A DNA stretch of 64,000 nucleotides from Riptortus pedestris (Eukaryota; Arthropoda; Insecta; Hemiptera; Alydidae), in contig CM032230.1 in assembly GCA_019009955.1 (NCBI GenBank), positions 127,062,501-127,126,500 of the forward strand, given 5' to 3'. The notes beneath the pieces are model-generated. The model saw nothing but the letters and a program-made list of their open reading frames with translations, had not been told where the DNA came from and made no database searches. Shown here piece by piece: positions 13,427 to 26,311 of the stretch; positions within the stretch are counted from its first letter, which is position 1, and each line of letters begins with the position of its first letter. A program made the translations under genes and the position numbers.

Positions 13427-16400
13427 GTTAGTGTAATGTATACTTCAATTTGTTTATCTTGAATTCTTTGCATTAGAAAGTTTATTATATTTACAAGTCA
13501 ATTATAATTTATAGGTACCTTTGTATTATTAGTACTTGATAGAGGTTGTATAAAATGGCATTCAAGTTTTTGTGTATGTAAGAGAGGCTGATCAGTAGTA
13601 ACTATTTATATTGTTAATCAGTTGTAATTAGTATTGCATTGTTATATATAATAGAGATTTCCCCCTCCAAATAAGCTAAACTTAATATTGCAACCCAAAA
13701 GTATGAATTTTTGTGGTGAATGCCTAACTACACTAAGAATTAATTATTTTTCTATTGCTCTCTTTGATTAAGTTGACTTGTTTTGAGATGTTAATAATAT
13801 TCACCATGTTTCTCCTCGAAATTAAGGCATTCAATTAAAATTGGGCTTCTAAAAACATAATAGTTTTATATTGAAGTCAATAAAATGGCAGAAATTCGAT
13901 AAATAAAAAATAAAAAAAACAAAAAAAAAACAGCAAAAATAGAGTACGTTTTTTATCACTCTACATACTTTTTCAGAATTACTAAATGTAAAATTACTCA
14001 AATGTTACTCATTATAACCAGAAGGTGAATGTTATTTCTTATTGAATGGATGGAGGAGTGGATGTGTGTATGTGATACTAAGGAGCATACAAGTAAATTT
14101 AATTTACCACAAGTAAATTGACATGCCTCTATGGAACTTAGATCCTGAACTCAAAAGTTAATAAAGAGAAATGTTCAGCCTTAATCCACATGGTAAAATG
14201 AGTGTCTCAAGTGTTTTGTTGTTCTTTCTTTTGATATGAATTTCTTTTGACAATAAGCCAGACTTCATTTATCAAAAACAATAAATAAAATATGGTAAAA
14301 TTCGTAATAATGTTTTAATATGAAGTTTGTGATAATGGAATGAGATTTTTATTGTAAGCATCTGTTAATAAAAGATTTATTTGCTTTGTTTAGGGTGGAG
14401 CACTGAGCCACGGGTTACCACCTACCAAGCCTAAATCACACCAGTTTCTTATAAGAACATTTAATTCACCCACTAAGTGTTCACATTGTACATCTTTAAT
14501 GGTCGGCCTAACTCGTCAAGGTGCAGTCTGTGATGCATGTGGCTTTACTTGCCACAGCGGTTGTTGCGCTAAAGTTCCTCCTGTTTGCCCTGTTCCCCCA
14601 ACTCAAAGTAAGTTGCAACAAATATTTTATTTGCTTTGTTTTTTTTTACAAATATCTAAAACTATCATTTATTTCTAGCTAAAAGGCCTTTAGGAATCGA
14701 CCCCACTAGAGGAATAGGTACAGCCTATGAAGGCTATGTTAAAGTTCCAAAAACTGGTGGCGTCAAGAAAGGATGGGTTCGCCAGTTTGTTGTTGTCTGT
14801 GATTTCAAGTTGTTTTTATACGACATCTGTCCTGACCGGAATGCCTTACCTTCTGTTTATGTTTCACAAGTTCTTGATATGAGAGATGAACATTTCATGG
14901 TATCCAGCGTTGGAGACTCTGATGTTATTCATGCAACAAAAAAAGATATCCCCTGCATTTTTAGAGTAAGTATTATTCCAATTATCTCTTTTTAAAAAAG
15001 AAAACTAATGATTTTTGTATACATAAAATATTTTATATATTGTTTTGTCTTTTCTGTTTAGATTACTACATCTTTAATAGACCCTCCTGGTATGAAGAAT
15101 TACACCCTTATGCTAGCTGATACCGAAAGCGAAAAAAATAAATGGGTTGTAGCTTTGACTGAATTACATCGTATTTTAAAACGAAATAACCTGCCTAACA
15201 CTGCGGTATGTATTAAATTAATCTATTCATTTTTTCCCCAATCAGTTCTCCTTATAACTCCATTAATTTCTTGGGTATCATGATTTTTTTTATTTTTGTG
15301 GTTAAATTTGTTTACTGGAATCTAATTATGTGAAAACATTACATTAAGTCTTTAACATCTAAAAGATCAGTACCCAAATTTATTTAGGCTAACCATGAAC
15401 TTCTATAAAAGAGCTAACAGAGTATATGTACAAACACTCCATCCATGATAGTATCAAATAGACCCAGTGTTAGTTAAATTGTCTCATAATTTATTTGATA
15501 TTGAATGCACCCTCAGGGCGGATTCTATCCTGTCTATAATCCTGTGTTAAAGCAGTGGTGCTATCTCGACTTAATATCAATAAACCAATGTCATGAGGCT
15601 TAAATACAATGAATTGTTTTTTTCAGGCCTTTCAGTAATCAGTACAGTTATGAGGTAGATCATTAAAAGTTCAATACGATGTCATGAATTAATATTTTAA
15701 TTTATAGTCTCTATAATTTTTATTTCATTAACACCTTACTCAACATTTAACCATTTCTTGTAAAACTAAAGATCTTACTAATTAATCAATGTAATCAGAC
15801 CAGCAGATGGGGTAGATGGAGGTTTAAAAAAGGAGTAAAAAAACATAATCATAGAAAACATAACCATTATTAGGCATTAAATAGTAAAATTAGGAGGGTT
15901 TCCTTGCTCATATTGAGAGAATTCAGTCTGCAGTCTGAATCCCTGTGTTAGGCTTTTTAATATCCTTAAATAACTGGATCTCTTGTGTCTGAAAATGCTT
16001 ATTCAATTCTTCAAGTTTCCGAGCTTTATGGACTTTTTATTACGAAGTAGTCTTTTAGTTCTTCTCTTTTCAGAGTATAGTATGTAGTGTAGTTTTTCAT
16101 TAGAGCATTCTTGCTTGCATATCTGCACCTCATTTCTTTTCTGAAGTCTCCTCATACACATTACCTCATCACATTTCTCACTCTCCCCCACTTTTTCTAT
16201 TCCCCGGCTCTGATACAGGAGTTGTCTAAGTTAATTTTCTTTAATGATTAGTCCAAAAAGTCTGTCTTAAAATGGAACGGTGCCTGGAACATTAGCCTCT
16301 GACACTGTGCCAACAGCAGCCTACAACTAGCCAAAACCAAGAAATGATCAGCCCACAGTCAGCTTTATGCAACAGAATTATGAGAGCTGTGTTTGGCACT

Positions 16401-16670
16401 GATCAATGTATGGTCTATTTGGTTCCTAGTTTTGCCGTCATGGTTCTTGAGTATCTCTATGAGGAAAGCTAGTACTCATGAACTTCATATCCCTCAGCAC
16501 AGCAAATTCTACAGTTCCTAAACTGTTGTCATAGGTAAAATCATGTCTTATTCTAAATAAGTAGTTCTACCTAATACTATTCAGCTATTTATATCTATGA
16601 TTACGCCATTTAGGATATGAGACTTTTTTTTTCCTCTTCACCACTTGCATCCTCAAAAGCGACATGCACA

Positions 16671-16737
<67 letters not shown>

Positions 16738-19700
16738 CAGAATCTTTCCTTTAGTCTTGTAGCAGTAACTCACCCATGTCAACTTAACCTTCCCCAACAA
16801 CTGCCAAGCCAGGGGAAGGTTACAAGCCAAGGCGGGCTACCGTCGACAGTATAGCGGGACAGATGAAAATTTAAAACTAAACTAATTAATGTGATTATTA
16901 AGTGGGTACACTGCGAGTAACCTGAAAGTTACCTTTCAGTCAGTGTGTATTCGACCTGTTGTGTGTGCACGTGTCTATTGCTAAGGAGCAGAATTAACAG
17001 AGTTTTTATTTGATTCTTTATCGTTTTTTATAGAAAGTGTTTTTATGTTTATTATTTATTTTATCGTTATTTTACAATATAGATAGTGCATTATTTTAAT
17101 TTTGGAGCGGTTCTTATTATTTTTTTTTACCTCGTGCACTAAAGTCTGACTCTACTGATATTGCCATTTATAAACTGGTATTCCCCAACAGTGCATACCA
17201 GAGACTTCCTTAATAAGCCCCGTATCTCACTCAGCACTTATCCATATTGTATGACTGGACAGAATCATCCAGGTTGTCCAATTACCTTACCCTTCATTGG
17301 ATCTTCTGCAGAGCCTCTTTGTCTATATTATATTAAACCAAAGAAAAATTAGTAAAATTAAAATGATGGCAAGAAGAAAAAAAAACAGTTGGTAATAGTT
17401 TGATATACTGGTATAAGTGAGCAAGCTAGGATTAGATATTTTTTCTGACCAGACCTTTTTCAAATTTTTATTTTTATTTGTTGTATTGATTGTTATATTT
17501 TAAGCATTCGTCTATATTCATTATTTTTGTTTCTAGACAAAAAGTATGAAGCTTTATTTATTTTTATTTACAGGTCTTTCAAGCTAAAGAAGTTTTAGAT
17601 AATACACAGACATTCATAAAGAACACCACATCTGGAGCAATAGTGGACCCAGATCGTCTAGTCATTGGAACAGAGGAAGGTCTGTTCTGTTTAGATCTGG
17701 ACCATAATGGTTAGTAAATATAAATGTTCTTTAAGTTTATTTCATTAAATTAAATTCAATATATTTTAGGAATGCTTGTTTTATGCCTTCCTAAATTAAT
17801 TTTATTCATGTTGAATAGTAAGTTGTTACAGTGGGTGGGTAGTTATACTTTTATCTAGTTCATTTGGAATTCAATTTACAGTAAGTTCATAAACCTAGCA
17901 TGCTTTCAAAGTTTTAAACAGAAAAATTCTGATAGCACTAAAGTGAATATTTTCTTCCTTAATATATAAATGGGTGTGACAGTTTTGTAGTGGACAACGC
18001 ACTATGACACTATACTTTAGGTCTCAAGTTCGAACCCTAATATTGTACACTGGATCTTATTTAGTTATGGGGTTTGTGGTTGAACTTGTGAGTTCAGGAA
18101 GACTCAAAACAAATAATTCCTTTAATTCGCGCAAGGAAGTAGAATAAAAAGTATCCAGTCAGTGTTGTATGTTCTAAGTAGAGATCCTATATACTGGAAT
18201 GACACCCCTCCTCCTGAAAAAGAAGTCTTTGTAAAAACGATGCGAAATTTAAGATAAACACGAAATGTTGAGTAATACAGCATTTTGAGTGTTAATTGCA
18301 TGAGAACGACTGAAAAGAAAAATACAAATAACTCGGATAATATTTGAGTTTGTGGCAAACTTTTTGTACAAGTGTTGTTCCATATTTTTAATAAATTTGG
18401 TTATTTTAGGTATTTACATTTATTTTTTTTTTACTCCCCTCTATACACTTGTTCCTCCTTGTCCAATTGCACCAATTAACGAATTTGATATTTAGTTTTA
18501 CATGAAACATCTAAATATCATTTTAAATATTGAATTACCTCCTATCTCTAGTTAAGAAAAAAAGTTAATCTAAAATACAGTCTAAAATTGTCAAAAATTT
18601 GAACTGCTTGAGTTATTTAAAATTTGAAAATTGCCTTGGAATCAGCTTAAAGTTTTGGGTATTGTTGAATTTAAATGACAGTTGTTCCACACATAATAAC
18701 GTCATAATAAAATAAAAAGTTAAATCCATTTTAAATTAAATAATCTTTAATTGACCAATTGAGGAGTATTTCAATTATCAACTTGCCAGATTATGAAATA
18801 TATTATAAAATCTGTGGCTATAGCATATTACAGGGCTATTTATCTTTCCCCTTCATTGCAGTCTCTTCTGTATAATTCATCTATTGTATATATTCCTAAG
18901 TCCTTCCATTGTTTATCTAATTTCTTTCATTTTATTTTTTATTTAGAAATTGCGAGGATTGGTGAAAACAAGAAAATTTATCTGGTTGACATTCTTGTGG
19001 ACGAGCAGGTTGTTGTGGTGGTTGCTGGCCGCCAAAGACAAGTGAGACTTGTACCTGTTAGAGCATTAGATGGCCATGAGACTGAATGGATCAAAGTTGC
19101 TGAAACGAAAGGCACTATAACTTTTTGTGTTGGGGTTATGTGCCATGCTCCTCAGCCAATATACTGTTTATGTGTAGCAATCAAAAGACAGGTATTTGTA
19201 AATTATTTATTTATTACTGAGTTAAAAAATTAACCGATGATGGTCCTCTTACAACACTATACTCTTAAAAAAACAATACAATATAATTTAGTTTTGAATC
19301 ACTTTTTATGAAAATTTACCAGGATGGTTCAATGACTGGTATATATGTCTACATGTAATATATTTTAATATTCTTCATTGATTAATGGCAAAGGACTTCA
19401 CAACTCCCTTCCCTCCAAGCAGACTATTCAAAATTGCCCTTCATGTTTCAAGGTCTGTATATCACCTCCTCGGGAGCCATTCCTATTCTTGAAATAATTA
19501 CAATAATTTATAAAATCCTAAAGATAATTTTGTTACACTAAAAAATTTATAAATGTAAGCTAAAATAATATTTTGTTAAATTTAATTACATACTGTATAC
19601 TTAAGTTATGGAGTGTTTGTTCCCTCTTACACTCATTAAAACAAACCTTCCACACTATGGAGGTCGTTGAAACTGAGATTCCCTAAGCAGGTTATATCTG

Positions 19701-22270
19701 CTGACTTCAAATAGATTATGTGGTGTAATACTTTAAAATTAATTTCTTATTTTAATATAAAAATCGATAGTTTGCTGTACTCCAAAAAGGCTTATTTTTA
19801 GTTAAATACACCACTGTAATCAGTAAACTTTTTTTTATATGTTGTCAAAATACCGTACCTCTGAACCATATAAATAAAAAAATAAGCAATATTTTTGATC
19901 AAATATTTTTGACACAAAGTTAATGTGAAAGAAACGTTCAATTGTATTTACTGAAAGAGTAGGTTTTGGTAGATATTGCTCTTTGACTTTAGACTCTCGA
20001 TATGGTTAAGGTACGGGTTGCAGCAGCATAACTTCCTTCTTTTTTTTAAAAATGCGCGCATTCATTCGGTTGATGTAGTGGAACACTAGTGGTCTCGTTC
20101 ATGAGGTGGGAGAGTTTTGTCCCGGCACAATTCAATCGCCATCATTATTTGAAACAGTGATGAGTATGCGTTTGCAAGTGATGCCTACTTTTTGAGAGTA
20201 TGTTCAGTGATTGCAACCCAGAGTGCCTTTCGGAAGAAATTGCCAACATATCTCACCTGCTATACTGGGATGAGTCATGACAAATGCCAGAAATCAGTTT
20301 ACTCAGTGTTTGGAGAATGGGAGACATCATAGTAACTAAAACAAAACTTTTGTATGTGCCTATATTATCTATTCTCTGAAAAGAACAAATAAAGCTTTTC
20401 TGATTCATACAATGGGTTTCATTAAGTTTTGAAAAAAAGAAGGAAGTTATGCTGCCATAACCTCTTTTTAATTTCTTCCTTTCTTTTTATTTAATTTTTC
20501 TTTTCTGATTTTTATTATATGAGTATTCTCTTTAATTCTTCATTTAATATTATTCCGTTCCGCAATCACTACTTTAATTTTTTAACAACTGTGGAAATCT
20601 TCTCTAGCTTTCGTAACTTCAGTTGTTTTATGACTAATTTTCAGCTGTTCTCTGGTCTTCTGACTAATATATTAAGGGAATAATGTTACTCATGTAGAAG
20701 GCAATCAGAGTTGTTGAAAGTTGGACCATCAAAACTGTTGGAATTGGTTTCCTCCAACAGTTGATTGTTAAAATCAAAACCCGTCAAGATAGCTTGCTCT
20801 AGAGAATGATATTTTATATTGGAGTATAAAAGTCTGTAAAATATGAGTAGCATGTGAATAATTCTTATTTTAATTATTAGGGTTATTAATTAATTAATTT
20901 AGTTAAGACCAACTATTAATAACAAAATTATTCTAGTTTTTATTTATTTTCAAATAAAATTTATTCATTTTTAGAACACATCACAAATAATTATTTATGA
21001 AATCACTAGAACAAAAAGCAGGCACAAAAGATTAAGAGAAGTTATGCTCCCGACCCTGGCACAGTCTCTTCAGGTTTTATCTGAGGGAAGGCTTTGTGTT
21101 GGCTTTCAAGCTGGATTCTCTGTGTATTCTATTTTAGGAGACCATCACCCTGTCTGTAAGACATGTTTTTTTTTTTGTTTTTTTAATTAACTTTAAATAT
21201 GAAAATGTGATTACCTTTAAACATATTTTCTTTCTTAAGTTCTGAAAAAATTAAATAACCTAAAAGGTAAGTTTTAAATTATTTGAACAAACAGTAATTT
21301 CACACAACAGGACTACTGTTATCTCTATTTTGTGTGAATTCATAAGTATTTTCATTAAACCTTTTCATAACAAGCAGTCTGTTCTTTATTTCCAACTAAA
21401 TCTTCACATTGCAAATATTAATGTATATATTATTCTAGTTACAGTTGATATTACATATATATTTTTTGGCTGTTTAGATATCAGTGTAAGAAATATTAAT
21501 TCACTTTTTTAAATCTCCCCAAACTTCTTGAAACTTCAGAAGCGACAATACTTGAACAAAGAACCATTATAACCCTTTTGATGAGTCTCATTTAAAGTGT
21601 TCATGAGATTTGTTAGGATTTTTTAACTATCCAGATCCTATTCCATTTTTATTTATTTTTTAATTTAATTGTCATTGTGTGGATTTGAGATAAAAAGAAG
21701 TATCAATCATAGTACACAATGTGTTGCAAAATGGGGGAGAGAAAAAAAAAGGAAAGTAAAACAAATTGATATTATTGGTTGGCAATCTCGAGTAAGGTAT
21801 GCAGTTGTTAAATTTAAGTGGAGCTAACTTGAAGTGATGAAAAATTGTCACTGAATGTTTAAGCATTAGGAAAAAGGTGAACTGGAAGGAAATCAATATT
21901 CTTGAGTGATAAAACTCCCAAAGAAAAAGAAATCATCCATTCTGCATGAGACAGGTTCAAAACAGAATGTCAGGGAAAGGTTTTATTATAACCTTCCTTT
22001 TTATTGTGGGTGCAGAAACACAGTAAAGCTGGGATGGGAAGGAAAATTCACATAATATTTCAAAATATTCAACAGTTATTTCTATGAAGCTACATTTTGA
22101 ATATGAAAATCTATTTCATATAAAATTTGTCTTTTTGTGGTCAATAATTATTAATGCACCCTACCCCTTAAGGGAAATCAGCTATTGACGTTGTACTCAT
22201 GACGTGATTTTCAAAATGTCTTCAAATGTTCATTATTCTACCTAGTAGATGACGAAAATGAGGTCCATTC

Positions 22271-22338
<68 letters not shown>

Positions 22339-25300
22339 TTATATTTGTCTGTTACCACTCTAGTTACCAACTCAATAATTAATCGTTTTATATAAAAATA
22401 AAGATCAAGTTCATTAATGGCTGAAATCCGACCAGTGGGAGGGGGTTTAGAGGGGAGGAATTTCAAAAAATTCTTAATATCTCCGTTATAATGCGTCGAA
22501 TCGAAAATGATATAGAACCAATCTTATTGCAAATGTAATGTTCCATAAATGGTGTTATGTACGTATTTTCTTTATCTTGATTAATAATCAGGATATTTGC
22601 ATTTTATAGTTTTCGACCTTCAGTAAACCCCCACTCCTACATATGTCATATTAAAAAAAGTCCGTCATGCAGGAGCTGCGTAAACTGAGCAGATTTCCCA
22701 CGTGAAGTTTTAGAATAGAGAAATTTCACGAGCATTCAATGCAAATATCTCTGTTAATATTCAAAATACAGAATATATGTATATAACAATATTTATAGTA
22801 AATGTAATTTGCAATAAGATTGATTCCGTACAATTTTTCGATCCGACGTAGTAACAGAGATATTTCGAGTTTTCGAAAATCCTCCCCTTTAAACCCCCCC
22901 CCCCAACTGGTCCGATTTCAGCCGTTAATGAACTTGATCTTTCTTTTTACATAAAACGACTAAATATAGAGTTTGGTAACGATCATACAAAAATTGTGAC
23001 CGCTAGAGCGGTAACAGACAAATATATATTTATATATACAGTTTTGAACGTACCTCGTTTTCGTCATCTCCTGGTTAGGATCGATGGACATTTGAAGAAA
23101 AATTTCAAAAATTGCGTCATGAGTATGACCTCAATAGCTGATTTCCCTCAAGGGAAATCTGCTAATAAGCTGTTATATTATGGGACACATTATTTGAAGC
23201 ATAAATACCAAGTTTTGTTCTCATTGAACTTTTACTTTTTGAGATAAATGCAAATACGTGGCACACGTGGGAAATTTGTTTAGTTTACGCTTCCCTTGTG
23301 TGATGGACTTTTTCTGCTTCTCTTTAAAGTAAAGGTCATGAATGCCTTAAGTTATTTTCTATTTATTAACCTTAGTTTCATATGTATAAAATGAAATATA
23401 TTGACTTTTTTTTTTAAATAAATCTTTTCAGCTCTAATCCATGCTGATAATCCTCTTCTTGGGTTTTTGGCGTATAGTGGTGTTGATTCAATGCTAGCTG
23501 TAGAACTAGGTCATGGAGAATATCTTCTGGCTTTTCACACCTTAGCTATATATGTTGACAGCCAAGGCAGGAAATCTAGGGAGACAGAAATAATGTATCC
23601 AGCTGTTCCTGTTGCTATTAGTAAGTTTAACTTTATAAAATATTTCTGATAATGACATAAATTTTCTTACATTTTTTATTATCCACTTAATTTTGGGGAA
23701 AGTAAAATTTACTTATCAGTCCCTTTTAAAGTTAACCTAAATCTTTTCTAATTACAGTAGATTGATTTTAAAACCAAATTATTGGAGTACATAATTCTTG
23801 ATTTTTAACTGTAGATTTATCATAATTTTTAATACAAAAATTATTTGCCCAGTTGAGTGTTTTGTTGTACATTGTTGGAGGTGCCACTGAATTAAAGTTC
23901 GAACTCGGCAAGAGATCTTAATTGATGGGCATATCTGAACGAATTATGTCATCATGATATCATTGAATAAGTTGATAATCTGTCCAAAAAATCTAAAGAA
24001 ATAATATTTAAATTTTGCTTGTTAATTTTTTAATTTACTAATATCTTCTTTTAATTTGTTGATAGAGATGGTTGATAAAACTATTATGCCTTAAGACAAT
24101 TGACTTAAAGATCAGTTTTAAGGTAGACAAGCACTTCTCTAGTGTGAAGATCTGTTAGTCGCTGAAGAGGTGGCATATTGGCCACAAAGCATGTAGGATA
24201 AAATATAATTAAGAGTTCTTCTTACTCTGGGGGACAAGGATCACTAACGAAAACTCCCTTTTTTCCACATATACATTATTCAAAATTATCTTATATTTTT
24301 CATACCTTATTCAAAATTATTCTATATGTTTCATGGTCTACAGACTACCTCTTTAGAGGCTATTCCTTTTAGTTATGAAGTGCTTGTTCCCTTCTACACT
24401 GGTTGAAATGAACCTTCTGCACTGGGGTGGTCGTTAATACTCTAGTTCCATGTAGGGCAATTTTGAATAAAGTTCATTTGAAAAATATTTGTTTTTGTAG
24501 TGATCCTTGCCAATAAACTATGAAGAATATAATTAAGAGATTTCTATTTGTAGAAGACTTTTTATTTACTGAACTTTCAACAAATTAAGTAGACGTTTTC
24601 AAATAGTTGAGTCAGAAATAACTCTTAGAAGAATAATTTTTCATTTACGTATATTGCTAACCCAACTAATCTTTCTGGTTTAAAAATATCATTAAGAAAC
24701 AAGAATATTCCCTATTGTCGTTTTTTTAAATTTTTTTATAAGTATGAGTTTTAGGTTTAATTCTTCCAAAGGTGAATATATTTCATAAAAGGCTCTCCGA
24801 ATAAAATTCACAATCTCATACTTTGGAAAATGGCCGTATGCTTTTAATTAACTTAATGCATTTAGCACCATTTCTTTAATATTATTTAAATGTTTGAGGT
24901 GTACCTTTTAGAAAATATGTTATTTTTTATAAATGCATAGTTGCTAGTATTATATATTTCTTTAATTATTCAACTGTTACTTTTGTCAGATTTATCTTTA
25001 GTACTATTCTTTTCATTTTCAGCGTACTGCGATGGGCACTTACTCGTCTACTCTGACACCCATATAGATATTTTCAATGCTTTAACATCAGTATGGGTCC
25101 AAACTTTAAATGTAAAGAAAGCTAGGCCATTGAATACTACTGGCACTATAAGTATTTGTACTGTCCATGACATCACTTATATTATACATATCGCTAACAT
25201 TCATCAATGTGAGTTTTATGTTCAAAATATTTTATTTAATTTTGACTTTACTGTTTCAGTTTCAATTCTTCTTGATGAATTAAACTTTTTATTTTAGGTG

Positions 25301-26243
25301 ATCTGTTAAGTATTACTACTTATGATGCTAGTGGCCGATTAATTGCACGCCCAAGAAGAAGGTTTTCACTTAGAGAAGGGCACCGCATTTCTAGAGGGTA
25401 GGATTTGATTACTTGTGTAATATTAATTTAAAATTTTAGTAATACTCACTAATTAAAGCTAAGAATGAGTGAAGTGAAGACCCTTTTCAATTATTGAATT
25501 CTTCTGAGACCTTTCCGTACCTGTAGTGCATTTTCTAGAACCTATTTTCTACAATTTTCTTTAAATTGTTCAAACTTTTGCTGCTTACTGTTTTAGCTCT
25601 TCTTTCACTCCTTCCAAATATTTTTTGTTTCTAACTCATTTTTTATCTAACCACTAGTCAGACTAGTTTGTCTTTGATTTTGAATGTATTTTAAAATAAC
25701 TAAGTAATTAGCAGTATTATAGTACACAAATTAACCTTGTTAATAAAAAATATTAAGTAAGCTATCAGCTAAATCTATTTGTGGCAACAGTTAATAAATA
25801 ATTTAATATTAGGATTAAATTCTTGTTTGGCTTTGAAGCTACTTCAGAAATTGTATTAATATTTTGAATTCCAGCCCTGACAGAAGATCAAAAATGATAT
25901 CAGCCCCTACAAACTTTAATCACATATCTCATATGGGGCCTGGAGATGGTATTCAAATTCAACGCCTTCTGGATCTTCCAACAACTATTGAGACTGCTGA
26001 TCATCATCATCGAGTAAGTTCTTTTAACATTATTATTGAAGCATATGAGATAGATAGTTTTATAAACAAAAATTAAAGAATAAATTGTGTTAAAAAAATA
26101 TTTTTCAGTGTTGAAAAGTTATTTTTACTAATGAATTATAATTTTGACTTTCGACTTCGCCACCAAATAGAATCCAATTCATGTTAATTAAAAACGTCAT
26201 TAGAATTAATAATTATTTTGTACACAACTTTAGGTGATGCTAT

Positions 26244-26311
<68 letters not shown>

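Noticed and set aside
18793..18946. N-terminal extension of the CNH exon to a Met at 18793
   Set aside because: The preceding residues do not match CNH; an ATTTAG acceptor at 18946 gives the correct phase from the upstream exon.
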